DNA of 64,000 bases from the NCBI GenBank assembly GCA_958510825.1, contig OY294044.1:45906626-45970625 (forward strand), given 5' to 3'. Below, in pieces: positions 43,501-51,514 of the stretch; the stretch's first letter is position 1; every line of letters starts with the position of its first letter. The notes beneath the pieces are model-generated. The model made no database searches. It saw nothing but the letters and a program-made list of their open reading frames with translations, and was not told the DNA's origin. Both the position numbers and the translations under genes were made by a program. This DNA comes from Brachypterus glaber (taxonomy: Eukaryota; Arthropoda; Insecta; Coleoptera; Kateretidae).

Positions 43501-46500
43501 CCCAAATCCTAACGTTAGAATTCCTAACGTTAGTTGCCCAACGTTAGAATATGGTGACCACATGATTTTTTTAAAATTTTTTTGATGTTTTACGGTTTAA
43601 CTTTTACCCCCAAATATTTTTGTCCCCCGAAGTCGGAGACATCACCCTACGTTAGAATAACGTTATCTAACGTTTGATAAACTCCTAATGTTAGATAAAC
43701 TTTATTCTAACGTTAGACTCTAAAATTAGGCATATAATATTCAAACCATATTTATCTAACGTTATGTGGGTTAAGTCTTTCTAACGATATTTTCCACCAG
43801 GGTAATTTTCCGTAAAACGCTTCTACAATAAAATTCAATCGGAGAGCCACGGTTAATGCTTTTAATTTAGCACGTTAGTCCAAAAAGTTATGGATCTTTT
43901 GGCATTTTACAAATTTTTATAAAAAACGCTCTGCAAAACAAACAAAAATATATCAACACATTCAATCTTTTATTTTTTTTATTTCAGATAAGAAAAGACG
44001 TATGTACGATCAGTACGGTAAAGAAGGACTTATTAATGGTGGAAGTAGAGGCCGCAGTAGACACGACGACGAATTTGACTTTGGAGGTGGATTCGGATTC
44101 TTCACATTCAGAGACCCTGAAGATGTATTCAGAGAGTTTTTCGGCGGCCATATATTTGATCTGTTCCAAGGTATGGATTATAGTTATTTAAAGTACCTAT
44201 TGCAGGTCAGGGAAAAAGGAAAATTTAGGGAATTGAAAAGGGTCATCTGGAATTTGCTACTTTTCGCCTAAAAGAGGGAAACAAAATAACACCATCAGGG
44301 CTCCCATTTGTCCTTAAATCCTTAAAAATCCTTAAATTGGGTAATTTGTCCTTGAAAAAAGCAATTTGTCCTTAAAATCCTTAAAAATCCTATAATCTGA
44401 CCCTTGGTTGAAGTCTTGTCAAGACTGGAAACAAGTCACTTGATAAATAAAATAACATAAATCGTTAAGAGAATATTATTTGTATAGCAAATCGACATCT
44501 AGTGTTTTTCTTGTAAACTATCACTATAAAGTTATAAAGTTGTTGCTACTAGATGTTTCTTTTCGTATGCGCACGCAAAGTGTATTCATTTGTGTGATGC
44601 GCTGGAAGTTATACTCCAGCCATCTTGGTGATACGCAAATCGCTTAAATGTTTTAGAATTGCAAATATGGGATATGTAGCCTACATAATGTAGGCTTGCC
44701 ATACGTCCGTATTTAGTACGGACAGTCCGTATTTTTGATGCTCTGTCCGTACTAAAATTTATGTCCGTAGAATGTCCATATTTAAACGTTTGTCCGTATT
44801 TTGTCCTTACTTTTAACATAAACGTAAAAATTTAAGCAAATGTATGTAAAGTTAAGAAAAAAAAAACGCCTGCGGCGCTTTTTCTTAGGCTTCTAGTTTT
44901 AAAGAAAAGGTACAAAATCACTTCAAAAGTTTTTAAATTTTGTGGAATGCAGTAGAATTTTTTGAATTACCTCCTCAGGGCCGCACTTAAGGGGGTATGT
45001 GTGGGTGTGACACCCCCTGAATAGTTTTCCATTTGGCAAATCTTTGGATTCATTCGGAAAATTTTTAATCAGGGTAGTAAATAAAGGTAGGAAGAAGCCT
45101 TCTCCCCAGGATTAGCATTAAGGGGCGCCAAAACAATCCTTTTTGGTTGAATGCTTTTTTATAATATAGTCATTATATAACTTCTTTAAATTTTAAGATG
45201 TTTATTTATAAGAATTAATATAAAAAACATACAGTAAATATTCTATCATTTTTAATGAATTGGTACGCTAAGCCGAGATTGAAAAAACAGCTTCAAGAAA
45301 AAAGGGGGCTCATTATTATACTAGAGTAGGTAGTTTCGAATTTTCCAAAATGTCACGTTTTGTGGACACGATAACAAGAACAAATTATACGATCGACTCG
45401 AAATTTTCAGGAAAAATCAAGTTTTATGAGGGGAAGATCATTATTGTCTTTGAAAGTAATCCTAAGGACACTAGATTAGTTGAGTCTATTCGAGTATACT
45501 TCACTGTGAAGTAGACTCAACTAATCTTACTTAAGTAATCCCCCCAAAAACAAAAAAGTTATGAGAGGTAAAACTTTAAAAAAAATCGAAAAAAGCTGAA
45601 AGAAAATTTCGACTAATGTCACTTTTTTAGGAAAAATTACTTTTATTATAAAGATCAATTCTACCAATTTTGAAAGTAATCCCCTCAAAAACAAAAAAGT
45701 TATTGGGGGTTAAACTTAAAAAAAAATAAAAAAACTATCATTTAAAAGAAAAAAAAAATCTATTTTTTTTTTGGTTTTTCGCAAAAAAAAAACTAAAAAA
45801 TTTTTTTGAGTTTTTTTTAAACATTATTTTTTAATTTTTCGTTTTACGTAAATAGAAAATTAAAATAATTTTGTTTGAAAAGCTCTTTCTGTAAAAAATA
45901 TTTTTTTCAAAAATTTTCTTATTTGAAAAAAAATATTTTTTTTAATTATTTTTTTTAAGCATTTAGGAAAATTCAATATACCGTTTACTGTGAATAGTAT
46001 ATAATGGAAAGCGTAGCATTAGGTACATATCTTCACGGCTTTTTATTTTATTCCACCCAGAAAAGTTTTAACCTTTCTATAGAGAAGACGAAATTCTCAT
46101 TTAAATGAGCTAGAGCAACATGATGTCACAAAAAAAGAAAGTGCTAGTATAATTATTTTCTATCCATAGTGCCACTAGTGGCCACTCCTTTTTATCCAAT
46201 TTTCTAGAATTTTCAAAATTTTCTAGTATTTTTTAACAATTTATGTTTTACTTTCTCCTAAAAAAAATAAAGTAGGTATTGTCGACCTAAAATTAAAAAA
46301 AAAATGTTGCATGGAGGGAGGGGGGTCAGTGTCGGTGTGACACTTTGAGATATAATTTATTTATTATTATTTTATTATTTTATTACATAACTCTGATGAT
46401 TTAATATAGCATTAAAAATGTTTTTTTATTTTTTCGTGCTCATTCAAAATCTATATATAGATTATATATAACTATTCTGTTTCCTAGGGCATTACCATCG

Positions 46501-48454
46501 TTTAATTTATACTACCTTAAACATTTTATAAATTATTTTAAAATGTCCTTAAAAAGTCCTTAAATTTCAGAAAAAAATGTCCTGATATCCTTAAAAAAAT
46601 CACGATTTTACTCTGGGAGCCCTGCACCATTATCACCGTTCTTTCTTTTTAACCAGCCCTACTCTAAAAATAGTTATTGTTATTCTTTTGTCCAGCATAG
46701 TGTTTAAAAGGTAGATTCTATATTTGTGGAAAGTTTTTTTAGCTAGAGAAAAATCTCACCTTAAAAAATGTATGAGAATACCCTATTTTTTAGCCCAACT
46801 TACTTTAGACTGAGTGGGTTAATATTTGAATTATTATTTTTCAGATCCTAGACATCATTCTTCATCATCACGCCACAGAAATCGTCATTCCCACCCGCAG
46901 AACCTAGCCACCTTAAGCAATACTTCCCTATTTAGTCCGTTCGGCTTCTCGCTAGGAGGCGCTATGATCGATGACTTCTTCAACACAGCCGGGGGCGGCG
47001 CTCAAACGTTCACCTCCTTCAACACGTACCAAGGCACCCACGGAAGTGGATTAGGCAACGTGAAGAAGACCTCCACGTCCACGAGGTTCGTGAATGGGAA
47101 GAAAATTACCACGAAAAAGTGAGTATTCAAAGTATTAAATATTCATAGATGGCGTGCATTTGAATTTACATGGAATATTCCATCTAGTATAGCCTACTGT
47201 AACAGTTTATAGGCCTAGGCAAAATAGTGTTTGGTCTAATATTAAACCCTCAAGCTGTTTGGTAGGCACCCTTCACTTAGGATTTTAACTATTTGGACGA
47301 CCCTATTGAAAATTAGGGATCTGCGCGGGTAAAAATGGCGCACAAACCGGACCTGAGCAGATTAAATTCACCCACTCAAGTCCGGTTTGTGCACCATTTA
47401 TACCCGCGCAGACCTTTCATTTTAAATAGTGCAGGTTTAAAATATTTTTGAAGATTTTAAAAAATAATTTTTACAAAAAAGATTGTTTTATCTATAAAAA
47501 TAATAAAAGTTTTGTTTGCATTTTTCTATCACAAAAAATAGCGAAATATCGTTTTAACATTTAAAGTAGAAAAAATGTTCTGCCTACTGAATTAGACTGC
47601 AGTGACTCATACCTAAAACGTATTATGCTGCGCTCGTATAAGGGATTCCGCTCAGACGGAGTTACGCGACCGCACCCGAACTGGTATGATCCCCACTTTT
47701 TAGCACATTTTCGCAAATGAGTCACTGCAGTATAATTCAGACACGGATAATAGTTACTGATGAGTAGAGCTCGAGGTATTCATTTACCGGGAGCTCGCAA
47801 AAATTAGAATTTTTTTTAAAAGCTAATATCTAAACTAATTATAAATAAATGTGTTTATTTATTGGTTTTCTCCAAAAGGTTCTTGACTGAGGCCTTTCCG
47901 CCTTTCTGAAGTAAATAAAATAGACACTTCAAACCATATTTTACTAACTGAACAACGCTGTTAATGCATAGTAAAATCACTCAAATCACGAAAAAAAAAT
48001 TGAAAACGTAAAATAATATTTTTATTTCTTTTTTACTTTGTTTTATAGTTTTTTTTTACGTTCCTAGTGACTTACAGCGTCAACATGACAGACCGGTTAG
48101 TGAAATCTCCACACGGTTCGTGTGAAACGCAAAATCATAAAAAAATCTATCGGTTAGTTTTTTTTTAGTAGTTTTTTAATTTCATCCGAGATTTCATCTA
48201 AAAATCAAAAAATTGAAAATTAAAAAAAATTCCATTTTCCATAGAAGACTTTCAGAATAAAATTAAATAGTTGTTTTTACAAAATATTCTACGTTGAATC
48301 TGGATCTGTTTATAAACTTATTCTATAACTCGGCTCTTTGGAAAAATTTCTTTTTTTTGTAGGTTTTGACTTTTTTTACTGCTTTATATATTGGGAGCGA
48401 CAAGCGGCATTAAAATTCTAATGAGTCATAATATATATATATATATAATGAGTC

Positions 48455-48512
<58 letters not shown>

Positions 48513-49284
48513 TCCGATTCAGCATTAAATTTTGCATAAAAAAAATTTTAACCTACCACATCGATAATTATTATTTATTTACTGCTAAACAAAACAACCA
48601 ACGTTTTAAAAATGCTCTAAAAACTTATTTATAAATATACTGCTGTCAACTAAATAATTTTAATCGAACAATTTTTTTTTTCAAAAAACAAAAAAAAAAT
48701 AAAAAAAAAAATAAAAAATGTTTTTACTTAATGCTGAATTGAAATATGAATTTAAAATTTTAATTCGGCCGGTCACTTCTAAGATGTAAAGCAGTAAAAA
48801 AAGTCAAAAGTCATTTTTTTCAAAAAAATTTATAATATTTTAAATTTTAATGTATTCTGAGTTATAGAATAATTCTATTCACAGATTCGGATTCAACATA
48901 GAATATGTTGTAAGAACAACTACTTAATTTCATTCTGAAAGTTCTCTATGTAAAATAGGACTTTTTTAATTTTCTTTTTTTTTTAAGAAAAAACTGATAG
49001 ATTTTTTTCTAATATACGTTTTTCTAACAGAAACGATAGGGCCACAGAGTCAGTTTTTGTGGACAATTTTTTTCACGAATTTTCCTTTCAGATGAACCAT
49101 GGTAAATAAATAACTCGATCTGACCAGTGTTGATGTGAAACGGTTCTTGCTTGGTCTTAATTATATATTATTTGTCTTTTTCAGAGTTTTCGAGAATGGT
49201 AAAGAAACAGTGATGTCATATGAAAATGACGTGCTGAAATCAAAGACTGTGAATGGTGTTTCTCAGAGACTACCACTGAATTAA
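37464..49284 (+). CDS. DNAJB6: DnaJ co-chaperone, DNAJB6/Mrj-like (five coding exons)
   Basis: A class B Hsp40 that stimulates Hsp70 ATPase and, in the characterised DNAJB6 proteins, holds aggregation-prone proteins; expected in cytosol and nucleus. I join 37464-37528, 39774-39883, 43988-44170, 46845-47118 and 49185-49284: 732 bases, 243 residues, close to the short human isoform (241). The J domain covers about residues 2-69, with HPD at 31-33 and [10 protein letters not shown] closing it. A Gly/Phe-rich stretch (88-111) contains [12 protein letters not shown], a signature of this subfamily. A His/Ser-rich stretch (121-136) follows, then [15 protein letters not shown] (196-210) and [12 protein letters not shown] (224-235), the conserved C-terminal strands. 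All junctions are GT...AG and keep the frame. The long Ser/Thr-rich tract of vertebrate DNAJB6 is much shorter here. The start codon has A at -3 and G at +4. Naming at subfamily level is secure; orthology was not tested. Confidence 0.95.
37541..37566. repeat. (TTTA)n microsatellite in DnaJ intron 1
   Basis: Five or six TTTA units lie just downstream of the exon 1 donor. Probably of no functional weight. Confidence 0.8.
38510..38900. repeat. Degenerate array of GATC(G/C)(T/A)C-type words, with an inserted hairpin
   Basis: Words such as GACGATCTACATTTTTTG, GATGATCCACATGTTTTGAC and GTGGATCCACAAAAATTGGC recur in both orientations through about 370 bp of intron 1. Inside, 38807-38857 is a separate short palindrome, TAGGGTGACCATAA...TATGGTCACCCTA, with GTCCCCGG / CGGGGAC in the centre. 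That is a mini-MITE whose decayed relative lies at 43552-43650. Confidence 0.65.
39104..39245. mobile_element. MITE in DnaJ intron 1, relative of 9551-9662
   Basis: AAGGCCTAGCCAGAGGCTCG, then CATAA is inverted as TTGCATAAGAGCCTGTGGAT, then AGGCCCTT. The interior shares CGTGATTGGCTTTATGTGCC, then GTCATGTATCTTG with 9590-9620. More diverged than the copy at 9551. Confidence 0.7.
39774..39883 (+). CDS. DNAJB6: DnaJ gene, coding exon 2 (HPD motif)
   Basis: It follows the acceptor TTAATTCCAG and ends at GACG|GTAAGG. Encodes [20 protein letters not shown] and on to AYEVLSD. The HPD tripeptide, which contacts Hsp70, is intact, and the basic helix II (YRKLALKWH) is well conserved. The last base starts a codon completed by exon 3 or by the alternative exon at 41384. 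Confidence 0.95.
39909..40304. mobile_element. Inverted-repeat element in DnaJ intron 2, with a (CTC)n run inside
   Basis: AAGGGTCTGTTCAACAATTA on the left and ATAATTGTTGAACACCCCTT on the right are inverted with few mismatches. It starts only about 25 bp after the exon 2 donor. The interior contains a pyrimidine-rich stretch with (CTC)n at 40051-40089. Confidence 0.7.
41020..41051. repeat. Perfect 32-bp GC-rich palindrome in DnaJ intron 2
   Basis: CCCTTTCACACGACCG is followed directly by its exact reverse complement, with a central CCGCGG and no loop. This is rare base composition for the region. It lies 332 bp upstream of the alternative exon 3a. Confidence 0.9.
41171..41305. mobile_element. 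MITE, 135 bp, just upstream of the alternative exon
   Basis: AAACCACTTTAGAAAGAACC, then TTGTTCTCGC is inverted as GCGATACAAGG, then TTCTTTCTACAGTGGTTT. Inner arms GACCACCAATAAAATAC and GTATTTCATTGGTGGT also pair. It ends 79 bp before the exon 3a acceptor and so may influence its splicing. Confidence 0.78.
41384..41497 (+). CDS. DNAJB6: Probable alternative exon 3a of the DnaJ gene (mutually exclusive candidate)
   Basis: It lies in the intron between coding exons 2 and 3. After the acceptor GTGAATATAG, 114 bases run to TTCG|GTACTT and read, in the phase set by exon 2, [20 protein letters not shown], then [18 protein letters not shown]. The opening (D-x-KRK-LYD) parallels exon 3 (DKKRRMYD), the last helix of the J domain. 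It starts and ends in the same phase as exon 3, so it can replace it (220-residue protein) or be added without a frameshift. It is less AT-rich than the intron. The Gly/Phe region and DVFREFFGG are replaced by a Ser/Arg/Tyr-rich segment. From memory, Drosophila Mrj also has a basic non-Gly/Phe segment after KR-x-YD. The donor is weak (GTACTT), and reading on would stop at TAA about 40 bases later, an alternative short ending. Confidence 0.72.
42527..42640. mobile_element. Fragment of the ACGTAACGC MITE family
   Basis: GGTCCATACTTAAAATACGT, AACGCACTTGGGG and GTAACGCTCTTTATT surround a G-rich centre. It resembles 14441-14505 more than the GGGAACGTTC copies. Confidence 0.45.
42805..43150. mobile_element. 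Fold-back element in DnaJ intron 2 with a hairpin inside
   Basis: AAACCCTGATAGCACA on the left and TGTGCTATTAGGGAAAC on the right are inverted. Inside, 42888-42929 is a clean hairpin: GTCCGTGGTTCCAAGAA pairs with TTCTTGGAACCACGGAC across an eight-base loop. Confidence 0.65.
43326..43460. mobile_element. TA-flanked MITE, copy 1 of 2 (partner 47299-47432)
   Basis: TACCCTGCTGAAAATGACGG, then GTCTGGGCGGG is inverted as CCCGCGCAGACCCGTCATTT, then TCAATAGGGTA. Inner arms ATAAATGGTGCATAAACCGG and CCGGTCTATGCAACATTTAT pair. TA on both sides suits a Tc1/mariner-type MITE. Confidence 0.85.
43500..43790. repeat. Cluster of the palindromic word TAACGTTA
   Basis: TAACGTTA or a one-base variant occurs about ten times (43510-43550 and 43650-43790), for instance TCCTAACGTTAGAATTCC and TATTCTAACGTTAGACTC. 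A decayed copy of the TAGGGTGACC hairpin family (43552-43650) splits the cluster. Confidence 0.7.
43988..44170 (+). CDS. DNAJB6: DnaJ gene, coding exon 3 (end of J domain, Gly/Phe region)
   Basis: The acceptor is TTTATTTCAG and the donor CAAG|GTATGG. Encodes (D)[18 protein letters not shown], a short basic stretch RGRSRHDD, and [32 protein letters not shown]. The Gly/Phe stretch and [12 protein letters not shown] are typical of the DNAJB6/B2 group. Length 183 is divisible by three, which permits skipping or exchange with 41384-41497. Confidence 0.95.
45330..46045 (+). repeat. Family A repeat, near-complete copy
   Basis: It shares CACGTTTTGTGGACACGATA, CGAAATTTTCAGGAAAAATC, ATGAGGGGAAGATC, CCCCCCAAAAACAAAAAAGT and the terminal TTTACTGTGAATAGTATATA, then AGCGTAGCATTAGG with 27835-28530. 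Part of the middle block (CAATTCTACCAATTTTGAAA, then GTAATCCCCTCAAAAAC) is duplicated relative to the first. It is interrupted by the small insertion below. Confidence 0.8.
45454..45541. mobile_element. Tiny palindromic insertion with 9-bp target duplication
   Basis: AAGTAATCC occurs at 45454-45462 and 45533-45541. Other family A copies have this word once. The inserted 70 bp is almost entirely one hairpin: AGATTAGTTGAGTCTATTCG and its mirrored CTTCACTGTGAAG...AGACTCAACTAATCT. It is among the smallest MITE-like insertions that can be proven here by comparison with an empty site. Confidence 0.85.
46845..47118 (+). CDS. DNAJB6: DnaJ gene, coding exon 4
   Basis: Acceptor TTTTTCAG; donor AAA|GTGAGT at 47119. 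Encodes [20 protein letters not shown] and on through [29 protein letters not shown] and [18 protein letters not shown]. Clearly less AT-rich than the introns, as expected of coding sequence. The [16 protein letters not shown] block matches the conserved strand in DNAJB6 proteins. Confidence 0.94.
47299..47432. mobile_element. MITE, copy 2 of 2 (partner 43326-43460)
   Basis: ACCCTATTGAAAATTAGGGA, TCTGCGCGGGTAAAAATGGC and CACAAACCGGAC are inverted on the right (GTCCGGTTTGTGCACCATTT, ATACCCGCGCAGACC). It shares almost all arm sequence with the copy in intron 2. Confidence 0.85.
47587..47740. mobile_element. MITE in DnaJ intron 4, about 154 bp
   Basis: CTGAATTAGACTGCAGTGAC, then TCAT is inverted as ATGAGTCACTGCAGTATAAT, then TCAG. 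The interior (47630-47690) is unusually GC-rich with CTCAGACGGAGTTACGCGAC. Confidence 0.78.
48139..49019. mobile_element. Long fold-back palindrome (about 880 bp) in DnaJ intron 4
   Basis: AAAAAAATCTATCGGTTAGT on the left mirrors AAACTGATAGATTTTTTT on the right. Pairing continues through GAAGACTTTCAGAATAAAAT, AGTTGTTTTTACAA, CTACGTTGAATCTGGATCTG, CTATAACTC and TTTTTTTACTGCTTTA. A (TA)n run at 48429-48507 lies in the loop. Confidence 0.82.
48429..48507. repeat. (TA)n microsatellite
   Basis: About 30 TA units, interrupted once by a repeated ATAATGAGTCATAATA. It lies in the loop of the intron 4 palindrome. Confidence 0.9.
49185..49284 (+). CDS. DNAJB6: DnaJ gene, last coding exon
   Basis: Acceptor TTGTCTTTTTCAG. 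Encodes [33 protein letters not shown], then TAA at 49282-49284. ENG-x-E and LKS-x-T-x-NGV are conserved in the family. The protein ends soon after, as in the short (b-type) isoform, with no nuclear-localising extension. Confidence 0.93.
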
Positions 49285-49514
49285 TTGTAGTTCATCCCCC
49301 CGTAACGAAATATCGCAATTATTGCTCCCCCTCCCCAATTTAAACACTTCCCTCAACTTCCCCCATTTTAGATTAATATATATGAAAAATATATCTCAGT
49401 TGAGTGTAGTATATAACTTTTTAATGTTATTTTCGATGTTATATTTTACCTAATTATATACGAATTTGGAAATTTTTATGAAAAATAAGGCCAGTTAGCC
49501 AGAAATTTTGTGTC

Positions 49515-49520
49515 AATAAA
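49515..49520 (+). promoter_or_regulatory. Poly(A) signal of the DnaJ gene
   Basis: GTCAATAAATAAAT contains two overlapping AATAAA-type hexamers about 230 bases after the stop codon, the first strong signal on the strand. The 3' untranslated region would be about 250 bases. Confidence 0.6.
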
Positions 49521-50151
49521 TAAATATAAAAACTTTTTTTTTTATTTCATTTGTAGTTTTCATTATTTTAGTTAAATATTATAATTCTGATTTCAGAATT
49601 GAATTATTTGTATCTTATTAATAAGAGGTAACTGTATTGAAATTATACAACCTTATTAGCTAATTTTCTAAAAATCAGGTTTAAAATTTTAAGTTTAATC
49701 AGAGACTGAAATAGTTATTTTTTGTTCTTATTTTTATTTTTAAGTTAAAAATTAAAAAAAGACCTACAAATGAACTATCTGATTTTACGGGACGGAGTTA
49801 CTGCCATATCTGGGTAAAAGGGATGATATCTGTTTTTTAGGAAGTTAGCTTGTAAAAATTAATATTCAATATAGTGCAAACGAGTTTTCTTATTATTAAT
49901 CATTTTAGTCAATTTAGGACATAAGTTTTAATAAAAAACGGGATTGCAATGCTCACAGTTTTTAGTTTTGCTCAGAATTTTGTATGTATATTAAGGAAAA
50001 CTAAATTTTGCATACAACCACTTTTCTTTGTTACAGAACATATTGATTCTAATTGAAAATTTGGTCGTATTGAATTTAAAATGTCCTTGATTAATTTAGA
50101 AATTTCCTATGTATTTTCAAAGATGTTTGTTTTTAATAAAAGCGTTCATAG
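49521..50151. other. AT-rich intergenic downstream of the DnaJ gene
   Basis: No coding signal, repeat ends or RNA gene seen. Confidence 0.4.
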
Positions 50152-50710
50152 TTCACGGTTCCCGGGAACAGGACTTTAGTCCAACTTTCTATTAACCAAT
50201 TTTTTATTTCATATCTTGTGTATGTAGGCCCTAACGATTATTTTATGCCCAAACTTAAAAAATATACAGGGCTATTTTTTTTTATTGACGAAAAGTTAGC
50301 TATTATTTAAGAATATTCTACCACCAAAAATAAAAATTTAATTTAAATCTTCAAATATGAAGTATTGATTGGTTCTATAATAAAGCATTGGCCAAATTTC
50401 AAGTCAGTAGGCTCACGCACACGGCAGCACAGGGGTTCGAAAATTTAAAAAACCGTCCTTCATTTTTTTTTTTAATTCAGACGGTGTTTTTTTATTTTCT
50501 ACTAGAATAAAACTGAATAATTTTAACAATACTTTTATTTTATTTTGTCATTTCAAGTATTAACAAGTTTCTGTTAAATTTGAATTAAAATTAACCACAT
50601 GAATTCAGCTTATTATAAGATACATAACAATGTTGAATACTCGCAAATATTACTAATTCATTAAAATGTTAATCCAAAAAAATAAATCTAACTTAGTTCT
50701 ATAGTAAATA

Positions 50711-51098
50711 ACACAGGTTTACAAAAAAAAAGTCAGGACTATTTGACCGGACCATGGTATTCCTGGTATTTTGGCGCCCTGAATCAGATCCCGGGGTCAG
50801 TTTTGCCCCATCACGTCAGGAAAACGAGATTTCAAGGTCATTTGAGGTCAAAATGGTGATTTTTTGGGAGCGGCCCCGGGACAATATCTCAAGCTACCTG
50901 TTAACTTCACGGGTAACTGTGTAGGTCTTGAATACTTTCTGAACGTTGAGATGTTGTCCCGGGGCCGCGACCAAAAAATCACCATTTTGACTTCTAAATG
51001 ACCTTAAAATCTCGTTTTCCTGACGTGATGGGTCAAAACTGACCCCGGGATCTGATTCAGGGCGCCAAAATACCAGGAATACCATGTAAACCTGTGTC
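50711..51098. mobile_element. Nested palindrome 1 (388 bp)
   Basis: ACACAGGTTTAC and GTAAACCTGTGT are the exact ends. Inside, CATGGTATTCCTGGTATTTT, GGCGCCCTGAATCAGATCCC, CATCACGTCAGGAAAACGAG and AAAATGGTGATTTTTTGG pair with their mirrors nearly perfectly. Part of the arm (CCCATCACGTC) is shared with the palindrome at 25637-26525. A minus-strand open frame here is a by-product of the palindrome. Confidence 0.9.
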
Positions 51099-51100
51099 AT

Positions 51101-51514
51101 TAAAAAAGAACAAATTTATAAATGAAGAGAATTATAACTTCTAAATGCCTTTATAATATTACTGCAAAAATTAGAATATGCATCATTAATTTTATACCTG
51201 CCCCAAAATATCTTCCATTCGTGATTTACTGCTCCAAAGGCTTCCTTTAAAAATAATCCCAGCTGTAGATTGGTTCCTTTAATAAATTCTACCCCAAAAA
51301 AATCACATTTTGTATCATCATGTTCCAGAATTTATTAAAGGAACCAATCTATCGCGGGATTATTTTCAGGGCAAGCCTTTGAAGCAGTATATCACGATTG
51401 AAAGATATTTTGGGCAGGTATAATATTAATGCTGCACATCCTAAGTTTTGCAGTCACATTATTAAGGTATTTAGAAGTTATAATTCTCTTCATTTATAAA
51501 TTAGTTCTTTTTTA
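51101..51514. mobile_element. Nested palindrome 2 (414 bp)
   Basis: TTAAAAAAGAACAAATTTAT and ATAAATTAGTTCTTTTTTAA are the ends. AATGAAGAGAATTATAACTT, GCCCCAAAATATCTT, GCTCCAAAGGCTT and GATTGGTTCCTTTAATAAAT all have mirrored partners. It is two bases away from nested palindrome 1. Confidence 0.88.

Larger units (their letters stand above)
44290..46630. mobile_element. 2.3-kb composite element with CAGGGCTCCCA ends, in DnaJ intron 3
   Basis: The element 44296-46624 starts CAGGGCTCCCATTTGTCCTT and ends AC...CTGGGAGCCCTG (inverse terminus TGGGAGCCCTG). CACCAT lies directly on both sides (44290-44295, 46625-46630). Subterminal words GTCCTTAAA...CCTTAAAAAT occur in several copies at both ends, pointing inward. 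Inside are a family A copy (45330-46045) and a GTCCGTATTTAGTACGGAC repeat cluster (44706-44810). No transposase frame. The CAGGG end is hAT-like, but the duplication I can see is 6 bp. Confidence 0.75.
47765..49130. mobile_element. Fold-back element of the GGTCGGAT family filling DnaJ intron 4
   Basis: GAGCTCGAGGTATTCATTTA, then CCGGGAGC at the left and CCATGGTAAATAAATAACTC, then GATCTGACC at the right are diverged inverted ends of the family at 27173-27813. The left arm also shares GCAAAAATTAGAATT, AATAGACACTTCAAACCATA and CGCTGTTAAT. It ends about 55 bp before the exon 5 acceptor. A second palindrome (48139-49019) sits inside. Confidence 0.65.

Noticed and set aside
43984..44169. Minus-strand frame over DnaJ exon 3
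   Set aside because: Shadow of the coding exon on the other strand.
50894..51100. 68-codon minus-strand open frame
   Set aside because: It lies wholly within a palindromic element, and its translation mirrors sequence on the other arm.
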